A stretch of DNA of 15,318 nucleotides, taken from contig CANRLD010000019.1 of the NCBI GenBank assembly GCA_947631375.1, positions 1 to 15,318 on the forward strand. Direction: 5' to 3'. The number at the start of each line of letters is the position of its first letter. The first letter of the stretch is position 1. A program made the translations under genes and the position numbers. Below, piece after piece: positions 1 to 7,032 of this stretch. Below the pieces are notes generated by a model. It searched no databases. It saw only the letters and a list, made by a program, of their open reading frames with translations, and had not been told where the DNA came from. This DNA comes from an uncultured Methylophaga sp. GTDB lineage: Bacteria; Pseudomonadota; Gammaproteobacteria; Nitrosococcales; Methylophagaceae.

Positions 1-1257
1 GATTTGCGGTTACCTGATGGTGATGGCATGAGCGTGGTCGAGCAAGTGGTGCAGCACTGGCCGGAAGAGCAACGACCGGGATTAATCGTGATCACTGCGT
101 TTGGCAGTGTCCGTCAGGCAGTACAAGCGTTGCAGGCGGGTGCAGATGATTTCCTGACCAAACCGCTAGACCTGGAGCATTTTCTGCTGGCGGTAAAGCG
201 GGTGGTGGCTACTCGCCAATTACATGATGAATTATTTCAGTTCCGTAAACTCAACCGGCAACCGGCTTTTCATCAAATGTTTGGCCGTAGCGCCGCAATG
301 CGTAACCTGTTTGAGCAAATCAAAGTGATTGGCCGGGCGCAAGGACCGGTATTGATTAATGGTGAAAGTGGTACGGGTAAAGAGCTGGTTGCCAAGGCGC
401 TACATGCTGAAAGTGATCGGGCTGTGGGGCCCTTTTTGGCGGTAAATTGTGCTGGAATTCCACAGGAATTATTGGAAAGTGAGTTTTTTGGTCATGCTGC
501 TGGCTCTTTCACCGGGGCGAAAAAAGCCCGTAAAGGGCTATTGCAGGAAGCCAATGGCGGCAGTCTGTTGCTGGATGAAATTGGTGAAATGCCTATTACG
601 CTACAGGCGAAACTGTTACGAGCACTGCAGGACGGATCGATCCGCCCAGTGGGGCAGGATACCGAAGAAAAAGTGGATGTGCGGATCATTGCAGCGACAC
701 ATCGGGATTTGAAACAAAAGGTTATTGAAGGCAGTTTCCGTGAGGACTTGTTTTATCGGCTGGAAACCTTTGCGTTGTCTGTGCCACCGTTACGCGAACG
801 CGAAGAAGATCGGGAAATTCTGGCGCAACAGTTTTTACAACAATTGATGGTGGCACAAGGCCGAAAGATAAAAGGTTTCAGTGACCAAACACTGGAAATA
901 CTCCGTCGTTACCCCTTTCCTGGAAATGTTCGTGAGTTACAGAATGTGGTGGAGCGAGCCTTTGCCTTTTGTGGTGAAGACTGGGTGCAACCACAACATC
1001 TGCCGGCACGGCTGCATGACAGTAAAGCTGAACATGCCGAAACGACATTATCTGCAATCGGGCAGAGAGATGAGGCATTACTGGCCGGCGCGGTATTACC
1101 GACCTTGGAACAATTGCAAAAACGCTATGTAAATATGGTGCTGCATGAAGTGGGTGGCAATAAACGTCGTGCAGCCGCTTTACTCGGGATCGGCCGCCGT
1201 ACTTTGTATCGCTGGCTGGATGAAGACGATGATGTTTCTGAGATGACGATAGGTTAA
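1..1257 (+). CDS. Sigma-54-dependent response regulator (NtrC family), 5'-truncated
   Basis: This is the 3' part of a bacterial enhancer-binding protein. It activates RNA polymerase carrying sigma-54 by ATP hydrolysis after phosphorylation by a partner kinase. Reading frame 1 is open from the first base, and the first visible codon is the likely phospho-acceptor Asp (DLRLPDGDG). About 50 N-terminal residues are therefore missing, and the TTG at base 4 is not a real start. The receiver's conserved Thr (VITAFGS) and Lys (LTKPLD) follow. The AAA+ domain spans about fragment residues 90-330. It has Walker A GESGTGKE, Walker B LLLDEIGE, a sigma-54 contact loop reading GSFTGA (168-173) instead of GAFTGA, and the sensor motif FPGNVRELQN. 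A Fis-type helix-turn-helix (NKRRAAALLGIGRRTLYRWL) ends the protein. The stop codon overlaps the stop of the convergent WG-repeat gene. Family assignment is secure; the target genes cannot be inferred, and the kinase gene may lie upstream of the window. Confidence 0.96.
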   Translation, partial: DLRLPDGDGMSVVEQVVQHWPEEQRPGLIVITAFGSVRQAVQALQAGADDFLTKPLDLEHFLLAVKRVVATRQLHDELFQFRKLNRQPAFHQMFGRSAAMRNLFEQIKVIGRAQGPVLINGESGTGKELVAKALHAESDRAVGPFLAVNCAGIPQELLESEFFGHAAGSFTGAKKARKGLLQEANGGSLLLDEIGEMPITLQAKLLRALQDGSIRPVGQDTEEKVDVRIIAATHRDLKQKVIEGSFREDLFYRLETFALSVPPLREREEDREILAQQFLQQLMVAQGRKIKGFSDQTLEILRRYPFPGNVRELQNVVERAFAFCGEDWVQPQHLPARLHDSKAEHAETTLSAIGQRDEALLAGAVLPTLEQLQKRYVNMVLHEVGGNKRRAAALLGIGRRTLYRWLDEDDDVSEMTIG

Positions 1258-2393
1258 TCTTTTCGGAGATAACCCCATTTATTACGAAGCCTTATTGCTG
1301 CCAGCCCATCATGAAACGGTCTGGCATGTTCAAACTGCGGTTCGATAACGATGTCACCCTGTCGGTTAATAAAGCCATATTGATGATAATTTTGGGTGAC
1401 GACAGCCAAGCCGTCAGAAAATGAATGTGCCCAGACATAATCCGCTTCAATCGCGATATCGCCATGATTATCGATATAACCAACCATGGCATTTTTTTCC
1501 ACTCGGGCAAGGCCTTCGCTAAAGCTCCAGGCATCATCAAAGTAGGGCGCTACTACCATTTCGCCATCGCTATTAAGGTAACCGTAGCGTCCGCTTTGCT
1601 TGACCGCAGCAAAACCTTCGCTGAACGCCTTTGCTTGCTGAAACTGTGGTTTCACCAGCCAGTGACCCTGCTTATCAATATAGCCCCACCGTTCGTCAAC
1701 CATGACGGCGGCGTAACCTTCACGAAACACCCGCGCTTGGGAAAACTGTGGCGTAATCAAAATAGTGCCTTGAGGATCGATAAAGCCCCAGTTATCCGCT
1801 ATTTTCACCGCGGCACGCTGCTCACTGAAACGCTGAACTTCTGCAAACTGTGGGGCAATGACTTCGTCACCGAAAGTATTGAGATAGCCCCATAGCGTAT
1901 CTTGCTGAAACCCCGCCAGACCATCATCAGTAAAACTGCCGACGTTGTCATATTGTGCCGGGACGACAGGCTCACCGACAGTATTTAAAAATCCCCATTT
2001 ACCATGCTCAAGGAAGGCGGCGCGCCTCTGCTTGAAGGCGCTAATTTTGGGATAAGCGGGTGACAAAATAATGTGGCCATCGTGATCAACAATGCCCCAC
2101 AGATCATTTTGACGAAAAGCGGTGACACCGTTGTCTATATCGTGGAACTCGTCAGCGGTGAACAGCACGTCGCCATTTCTGTTAATCATGGCAAACTGGG
2201 CTCGTCCCTGATGGGCGATCATCACCGCCGCCCGATCATCGTTAAAGTTGCCTGCATCATCAAATTGCAGGTTGATTTGTAGATTTTCTACATAAGCCAG
2301 TGTCGGCTGAACGGCGTAGCTGATGGAGACAGCCAGCAACAGCGCCAGTGCCGCCAGAAAATATGCCGATGTTTTTAAAGGGGTTTTTGTCAT
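1254..2393 (-). CDS. Exported WG-repeat (KWG-type) protein
   Basis: This 379-residue protein consists almost entirely of WG repeats. Nine or ten units of about 34 residues run from about residue 45 to the C-terminus. Each has the pattern F-x-(E/D)-G-x-A-x-V, then W-G-(Y/F)-(I/L)-(D/N), then G and a P-Q-F/Y-type end. Such repeats are thought to form beta-rich scaffolds; no enzymatic motif is visible. The N-terminus has a basic start, a hydrophobic stretch (residues 11-26) and a likely signal peptidase site after SISYA, so the protein should be periplasmic or surface exposed. I chose the ATG at 2393 because it starts a normal signal peptide; a TTG 21 bases upstream would also be in frame. Neither start has a good Shine-Dalgarno sequence. 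The gene is alone on its strand, downstream of the pqqA terminator, and its stop overlaps that of the convergent regulator. Specific function unknown. Confidence 0.85.
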   Translation of the reverse strand: MTKTPLKTSAYFLAALALLLAVSISYAVQPTLAYVENLQINLQFDDAGNFNDDRAAVMIAHQGRAQFAMINRNGDVLFTADEFHDIDNGVTAFRQNDLWGIVDHDGHIILSPAYPKISAFKQRRAAFLEHGKWGFLNTVGEPVVPAQYDNVGSFTDDGLAGFQQDTLWGYLNTFGDEVIAPQFAEVQRFSEQRAAVKIADNWGFIDPQGTILITPQFSQARVFREGYAAVMVDERWGYIDKQGHWLVKPQFQQAKAFSEGFAAVKQSGRYGYLNSDGEMVVAPYFDDAWSFSEGLARVEKNAMVGYIDNHGDIAIEADYVWAHSFSDGLAVVTQNYHQYGFINRQGDIVIEPQFEHARPFHDGLAAIRLRNKWGYLRKD

Positions 2394-2504
2394 AGCGACT
2401 ATCGTACTACCCAAACCGTACTTTGATAAGCTGCTTGTTAATACATGAGCTGCAACCGAAGGGAAAACGCTGGCACGATGCGCGCCGGGAGAGAATAACG
2501 AGAC

Positions 2505-2537
2505 AAAAAAAAGCCCCAGTCCGGGGACTGGGGCTTT
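2505..2537 (-). terminator. Rho-independent terminator of pqqA
   Basis: Two perfectly complementary 11-base arms (2510-2520 and 2527-2537, AAAGCCCCAGT and its complement) enclose a 6-base loop. On the minus strand the hairpin runs into eight consecutive U residues (plus-strand A at 2505-2512). It starts 20 bases after the pqqA stop codon and so ends the gor-pqqA or pqqA transcript. It also insulates the WG-repeat gene downstream. Confidence 0.93.
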
Positions 2538-2556
2538 CTGCTGTTATGCGTACTGA

Positions 2557-2628
2557 TTAACGGTTGCAGATGTACATTGTTACTTCAAAACCGAAACGCA
2601 TGTCTGAATATTCTGGTTTAGTCCACAT
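2557..2628 (-). CDS. pqqA: PqqA, ribosomally made precursor peptide of the cofactor PQQ
   Basis: A 23-codon gene beginning MWTKPEYSDMRF and ending GFEVTMYICNR. PqqA is the substrate peptide for pyrroloquinoline quinone. In known systems PqqE, with the PqqD chaperone, joins the side chains of a conserved Glu and Tyr, after which the cross-linked residues are cut out and oxidised by PqqB, PqqC and a protease. The diagnostic E-V-T-x-Y core is intact, with Glu15 and Tyr19 at the same positions as in the 23-residue Klebsiella peptide, as are the MWxKP start and NR end. An AGGAG ribosome site lies 7 bases before the ATG, and a strong terminator begins 20 bases after the stop. It follows gor by 113 bp. 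Unusually, no pqqB, C, D or E is in the window, so this is a detached, possibly additional, copy. Cys21 near the C-terminus is a local peculiarity. The identification rests on the peptide pattern, which is very characteristic. Confidence 0.93.
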   Translation of the reverse strand: MWTKPEYSDMRFGFEVTMYICNR

Positions 2629-2652
2629 GAGCATTCTCCTCTTCGTTAGCTA

Positions 2653-2666
2653 TCAGCAATTGCTGA
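2653..2666. promoter_or_regulatory. Perfect 14-bp dyad in the pqqA leader
   Basis: TCAGCAATTGCTGA is a perfect inverted repeat centred about 31 bp upstream of the pqqA start codon, inside the 113-bp gor-pqqA gap. It could be a repressor or activator operator for an internal pqqA promoter, or a small hairpin in the mRNA leader. No convincing -35/-10 pair was found next to it, so its role is open. Confidence 0.3.
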
Positions 2667-2741
2667 CTTGGTTACAAGGTTAATGGAAGCCGGTCAGTCG
2701 ATCTTCAGTTAATTGCCCGGTATGAATCAGGATTTTCCTGA

Positions 2742-4097
2742 TTAGTCGCTGACTGGTGTGCGCATGGTGACAAACTCCTCAGCAGCGGTCGGGTGAATGC
2801 CGATAGTTGCGTCGAAGTCAGCCTTGGTTGCACCGCATTTGATGGCGATCGCGATGCCTTGCATAATTTCGCCAGCCGATTCACCGACCATATGTGCGCC
2901 AAGTACCTTATCGGTATCGGCATCAACCAGCAGTTTCATCAAAGTACGCTCTTGCGAACCGCTGAGGGTGTGTTTCATTGCACGAAACTCTGAACGAAAG
3001 GTCAGTACGTTTTTATACTGTTTGCGTGCCTGCTCTTCCGTCATACCGACCGTGCCGATATTTGGCTGGCAAAATACGGTAGTGGCGACATTGCTGTAAT
3101 CCACTTTACAAGGCTGGTTATTAAACAGATGTGCTGCCAATGCCGTACCCTCGGCGAGAGCCACCGGTGTCAGTTCAATACCGCCAATCACATCACCTAA
3201 TGCATAAATGCTTTGTTCGGAGGTCTGGAAATTGTCATCGACCTTAATATAGCCATCGTCATCAAGCTGTACATTGACATTTTCCAGGCCAAGTCCTTGC
3301 AGATTTGGCTTTCTGCCGGTGGCAAACAAGACGGTATCAACCGTCAGCTGGCTACCATCGCTCAAGCTTAACTCCAGACTGCCATCTGCTTGTTTTTCAA
3401 TCGCAGTGATTTCCGTGTTGAAGCGGATATCAACGCCATTTTGTTGTATTTGTCCGGCAGCAAAATCGGCGATTTGTCGATCAAAGCCATTTAAGAGCTT
3501 GTCGGATCGGACCAGCTGACTGACCTCGGCACCCAGGCCGTGGAAAATACCGGCAAATTCAACAGCAATATAACCGCCACCAGCAACTGCCAACCGCCGC
3601 GGAAACTCGGGTAAATCAAAAATTCCATTGGAATCCACCACATGCTCTTTACCCGGGATATCTGGCACAAACGGCCAGCCACCGGTGGCGATTAAAATCT
3701 GTTTAGCGGTGAATAATTTGCCATCAACTTCAACCTGATGCGGGCCGACAATTTTGCCACGACCGTTGATAAGTTCGACGCCGGCCCGTTCCAGTATGCC
3801 GTCATACACGTTGTTTAACCGGCTGATTTCCTGGGTTTTATTATTGCGTAATGTCGGCCAGTCGAAATTCACCGGACTGGTTTGCCAGCCAAAGCCTTTG
3901 GCATCACGAAAATGTGCTGAATATTCAGATGCATAGACATAGAGTTTTTTGGGAACGCAGCCTACATTAACGCAGGTTCCGCCCAGATAACGATCTTCAC
4001 AGACAGCGACTTTGGCACCGTAAGAGGCAGCCATGCGGCTGGCCCTGACGCCGCCGGAACCGGCGCCGATAACAAAAAAATCGTAATCATATTGCAT
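2742..4097 (-). CDS. gor: Glutathione-disulfide reductase
   Basis: A cytoplasmic FAD enzyme of 451 residues that reduces glutathione disulfide to glutathione with NAD(P)H. It has the FAD-binding GAGSGG (11-16), the redox-active disulfide GGTCVNVGCVPKK (Cys42 and Cys47, as in E. coli Gor), the nucleotide-binding GGGYIAVE (173-180), the second FAD motif ALGDVIGGIELTPVA, and the C-terminal catalytic HPTAAEE (His435, Glu440). Arg197 matches E. coli Arg198, which contacts the NADPH 2'-phosphate. The second phosphate-binding Arg (E. coli 204) is Asn203 here. The ATG at 4097 was chosen over one 51 bases upstream because AGGAG lies 8 bases before it and the FAD fold starts at once. It follows the peroxiredoxin gene on the same strand, separated by a terminator, and precedes pqqA. 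Supplying glutathione for the neighbouring peroxiredoxin is the natural role. Confidence 0.96.
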   Translation of the reverse strand: MQYDYDFFVIGAGSGGVRASRMAASYGAKVAVCEDRYLGGTCVNVGCVPKKLYVYASEYSAHFRDAKGFGWQTSPVNFDWPTLRNNKTQEISRLNNVYDGILERAGVELINGRGKIVGPHQVEVDGKLFTAKQILIATGGWPFVPDIPGKEHVVDSNGIFDLPEFPRRLAVAGGGYIAVEFAGIFHGLGAEVSQLVRSDKLLNGFDRQIADFAAGQIQQNGVDIRFNTEITAIEKQADGSLELSLSDGSQLTVDTVLFATGRKPNLQGLGLENVNVQLDDDGYIKVDDNFQTSEQSIYALGDVIGGIELTPVALAEGTALAAHLFNNQPCKVDYSNVATTVFCQPNIGTVGMTEEQARKQYKNVLTFRSEFRAMKHTLSGSQERTLMKLLVDADTDKVLGAHMVGESAGEIMQGIAIAIKCGATKADFDATIGIHPTAAEEFVTMRTPVSD

Positions 4098-4127
4098 CTG
4101 AAAAACTCCTGTTTGCCGTCTGGTGAG

Positions 4128-4164
4128 AAAAAAACACCGGATCTGCATGGCTACAGATCCGGTG
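4128..4164 (-). terminator. Rho-independent terminator between peroxiredoxin and gor
   Basis: Two perfect 11-base arms, CACCGGATCTG (4135-4145) and its complement (4154-4164), flank an 8-base loop. On the minus strand seven U residues follow (A tract 4128-4134). It lies 18 bases after the peroxiredoxin stop and only 30 bases before the gor start codon. It may therefore act as a partial terminator setting the ratio of the two proteins. Confidence 0.9.
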
Positions 4165-4182
4165 AAGCATGGCTAAGCGTGA

Positions 4183-4707
4183 TTATTGCTGATTCAAATA
4201 ATCCAGCATAGTATTAACGTCGCTGACTTCAAATGGATCATCCGGGCAGTTATCGATCTGACCGGCTTCAGAAAACAGTTGTTTAATTTCGCCATCGACA
4301 ACATGCATGGAGTAACGCCATGAGCGTTCACCGAAGCCCAGATTCTCTTTTTTCACCAGCATATTCATACCGCGGGTGAAGTCGGCATTACCATCTGGCA
4401 GCATTTTGACATTTTCCGCTCCCAACCGTTGTCCCCACTGGAACATGGTGAAAGCATCGTTAACAGACAGACAGTAAACTTCATCAACCCCTTTCGCTTT
4501 CAGCTCGTCATAACGTGCTTCATAGCCTGGCAGGTGGGTGCTGGAGCACGTTGGCGTAAACGCTCCGGGCAGCGCGAAAACAACGACACTTTTACCTTTG
4601 AAAATATCGTCAGTAGTGACATCCTGCCAGCGGAATGGATTATCACCGCCAATACTTTCGTCACGCACACGGGTTTTGAATACGACATTAGGGACACGTT
4701 TTGTCAT
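4183..4707 (-). CDS. Atypical peroxiredoxin (Prx5 type), glutathione/glutaredoxin dependent
   Basis: A 174-residue thiol peroxidase that should reduce hydrogen peroxide and organic hydroperoxides. The Prx5-type active site PGAFTPTCSSTHLPGY holds the peroxidatic Cys54 with Pro47 and Thr51 in the P-x3-T-x2-C pattern, and a conserved Arg lies in ERSWRYSM. Cys79 and Cys154 are further cysteines; Cys154 could act in resolution. Some bacteria carry this domain fused to a C-terminal glutaredoxin. Here the protein ends after the peroxiredoxin fold, so glutathione or a separate glutaredoxin would recycle it. AAGGAG lies 6 bases before the ATG. The gene directly precedes gor, which regenerates glutathione. 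A TATACT sequence on the minus strand (4764-4769) is a possible -10 element, with no clear -35. Confidence 0.93.
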   Translation of the reverse strand: MTKRVPNVVFKTRVRDESIGGDNPFRWQDVTTDDIFKGKSVVVFALPGAFTPTCSSTHLPGYEARYDELKAKGVDEVYCLSVNDAFTMFQWGQRLGAENVKMLPDGNADFTRGMNMLVKKENLGFGERSWRYSMHVVDGEIKQLFSEAGQIDNCPDDPFEVSDVNTMLDYLNQQ

Positions 4708-4822
4708 GTTACTCTCCTTAAGTTAGTTGACCTACACCTGAACAATGTTATCCAGTTGCAAGCAGTATAACGAAGTATTATCAATTAATAAAACTGATTG
4801 TTTAGATTGTAATAATCGTTTT

Positions 4823-7015
4823 TTACGATTCATCGAGTGGCGCTGTGCTCTGAATGGCAACATCGAGTTGCTGGCCATCATATTTATTACGATACATTGC
4901 GGCATCGGCTTTTGTATAAAGGTATTGCAAGTCATAATCGCTCAGCGATTTAGTGATGGTAATACCAAAGCTGTAATGTAAATGGATCTTGGTGCTAATG
5001 GTTTGATTGTAATCCATCACGGCTTTGTAGAGCCTGATCAATATCGCGTTGGCATCGGTCTCTGCCGGGGTGACCATTAATACGACAAACTCATCCCCGC
5101 CGATACGGCCAATCAGATCGGAGTCCCGAAAGGTAGAAGTCAGCAGTTTGGAAAACTGCAATAGCGCGTTATCTCCAGCCTGATGTCCATGCAGATCATT
5201 AATTTGTTTGAAGTTATCCAGATCAAAGTAAATTAGTGATGCTTCATATTGCTGTACCCGGCACATCTGCAACAGCTGATTGGCGCGTGTTTCAAAGCCG
5301 CGACGGTTAAGCAGCCCGGTCAAATGGTCTTCATTAAGCTGTTGATTGGTTGCGACTTCTTCTTCCACCATCGCCGCTAAGTCACGTAACAAGAGTAAAT
5401 CGCTTTCACTCATTTCTCGTGGCTGACGATCGATCAGACAGATCGCACCAAGCCGCTCACCACTAGGTGCCTTGAATGGATAACCAGCATAAAAACGGAT
5501 ATGCGGTGCCTCATTGAGCAGCGGGTTATCAAAAAAACGTGGATCGCTGTTGGCATCATTAACAACAAAGCACGCGTCCTGCTCAATGGTGTAATTACAA
5601 AAGGCATGTTCGCGAGCGGTTTCGCTGGTATCGGTACCGACTTTTGATTTGAACCATTGCCTGTCTGTGTCGAGCAGGGTGATCAGTGCCACCGGTACTT
5701 CAAACAGTCTCTTGGCAAGCCGGGTAATGCGATCAAACCGCTGTTCGGCTCCGGAGTCCATTATTTTCAGGCTGTGCAACGCTTGTATCCGCTGTTGTTC
5801 TTGTGTCACTTTGCGCTGTTCCAGCCAGTTGTTCACCTGATCGCCGGGGATCGGTTTCCCGATAAAATAACCTTGCGCCTTATCACATCCCAGTTGTTGC
5901 AGAAATTGCAAGGTAGTTTGGTCTTCAATACCTTCAGCAATCACTTTCATATCAAGGCTGTGCGCCAAGTCAATGATTGCCTGGATCACCAGACGGGACT
6001 CACGGGATTGCTGGGCGGTCATCACAAAGGATTTATCTACTTTGACTTCAGTAAATGGCATGCGTACCAGCTGTAGCATGGAGGAAAAGCCAGTGCCAAA
6101 ATCATCAATCGATAAATGAAAGCCTTTCATCCGCAAGCGGGTCAAAATATCCAGTGAGGTGACAGGATCATCCATTGCCCCGGTTTCGGTCAGTTCCAGC
6201 ATGATCTGTTGTGGCATAACATTATATTGCTTGCACAGCGCTTCAACTTGGGTAAACAAATCAAGACGACGCAATGACAGGGCAGAAATATTGACAGCGC
6301 ATAATAACGGGCCGGCTTGTTGCGTGGCGGGATGTTGTTGGCTGAATTGATAAAACCATGATAAAGCCTGCTCAAAGATCAATAGCGTTAACGCATCGAT
6401 ATAGCCATGCTGTTCGGCGACAGCGATAAACAGATCGGGGTCAAGTGCGCCATGTTCGGCATGCTGCCAACGAGCCAGAGCCTCGAAACCAACCAGCGCA
6501 CCGCTGCGGCAATCGACTTTGGGTTGGTAGGCTACCGTAATTTCACGGCGTTCAATGGCTTGTGCCAGTTCTTGTGCTGTAATTACCGGGACACTGGTGT
6601 TGCTGTGCCGTTGTTGCCCTTCATGCAGATTCGCTACCGTGCTTGTCGGCGCTTCAAGTATCGCGCGAAAAGCTTTGGGACTAAACGGCTTTGGTAAAAC
6701 TCCGGCAATATTTAATCCATGCGCAGCGGCTGAGCGGGCCGCCGCTTGTAGCACTTGTTCGCCAATACCACTGGTAATAATGATTTTGGCATCAACTTTT
6801 CGTTCACCCAGCGCGCTAAGCACCTCGACACCGTCCATATCGGGCATGATTAAATCCAGCGCGATATAGCTTGGATGCCATGTGGTCAGCACGCTAAAAA
6901 AATCAGTAGCTGTTGTCGTCAACTTGACAGACATGCCAGCGAATTCAGCCACATTACGGATAGTCTGGCCGGTTAGCTCATCATCATCCAAAATCAGTAG
7001 TTTTAACTCTGACAT
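4823..7015 (-). CDS. REC-EAL-GAF-GGDEF cyclic-di-GMP phosphodiesterase/diguanylate cyclase
   Basis: A 730-residue cytoplasmic signalling protein without membrane segments. An N-terminal receiver (about 1-125) has acidic Asp10/Asp11, phospho-acceptor Asp54, Thr81 and Lys109. The EAL domain (about 145-395) keeps the motifs for cyclic-di-GMP hydrolysis: FEALARW (Glu178), Asn242, ELTET (Glu274), DDFGTG (Asp304/305), KVDKSF and EGIE. A GAF domain (about 425-555) is of the kind in the RFDRITRLAKRLFEVPVALI group. The C-terminal GGDEF domain has an intact GGDEF (639-643) and an inhibitory I-site RDSD (630-633) five residues before it. Both opposing activities should be possible, switched by phosphorylation and a GAF ligand. 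The order EAL before GGDEF is the reverse of the usual fusion. It starts 17 bp after the folate cyclo-ligase stop, with a weak ribosome site, so it is probably cotranscribed and translated at low level. No cognate kinase is adjacent. Confidence 0.94.
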   Translation of the reverse strand: MSELKLLILDDDELTGQTIRNVAEFAGMSVKLTTTATDFFSVLTTWHPSYIALDLIMPDMDGVEVLSALGERKVDAKIIITSGIGEQVLQAAARSAAAHGLNIAGVLPKPFSPKAFRAILEAPTSTVANLHEGQQRHSNTSVPVITAQELAQAIERREITVAYQPKVDCRSGALVGFEALARWQHAEHGALDPDLFIAVAEQHGYIDALTLLIFEQALSWFYQFSQQHPATQQAGPLLCAVNISALSLRRLDLFTQVEALCKQYNVMPQQIMLELTETGAMDDPVTSLDILTRLRMKGFHLSIDDFGTGFSSMLQLVRMPFTEVKVDKSFVMTAQQSRESRLVIQAIIDLAHSLDMKVIAEGIEDQTTLQFLQQLGCDKAQGYFIGKPIPGDQVNNWLEQRKVTQEQQRIQALHSLKIMDSGAEQRFDRITRLAKRLFEVPVALITLLDTDRQWFKSKVGTDTSETAREHAFCNYTIEQDACFVVNDANSDPRFFDNPLLNEAPHIRFYAGYPFKAPSGERLGAICLIDRQPREMSESDLLLLRDLAAMVEEEVATNQQLNEDHLTGLLNRRGFETRANQLLQMCRVQQYEASLIYFDLDNFKQINDLHGHQAGDNALLQFSKLLTSTFRDSDLIGRIGGDEFVVLMVTPAETDANAILIRLYKAVMDYNQTISTKIHLHYSFGITITKSLSDYDLQYLYTKADAAMYRNKYDGQQLDVAIQSTAPLDES

Positions 7016-7032
7016 ATTGTTATCTTATTTTG

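Noticed and set aside
1425..1895. 156-codon open frame on the plus strand
   Set aside because: It lies wholly antisense to the WG-repeat gene; the repeated codon pattern of that gene keeps the opposite frame open. No ribosome site or recognisable protein.
2412..2414. Upstream TTG as start of the WG-repeat protein
   Set aside because: It adds seven residues before a normal signal peptide and has no ribosome site; the ATG at 2393 is simpler, though its own ribosome site is also poor.
2471..2485. Sigma-54-like promoter TGGCACG-N4-GCGCC on the plus strand
   Set aside because: The -24 part is good and the GG-N10-GC spacing holds, but the -12 part is poor and no plus-strand gene lies downstream; it would transcribe into the pqqA terminator.
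4814..4830. Hairpin at the end of the cyclic-di-GMP gene as a terminator
   Set aside because: Six-base stem with an A-only loop on the transcript, and the bases after it are AUUACAAUC, not a U tract; kept only as a minor observation.
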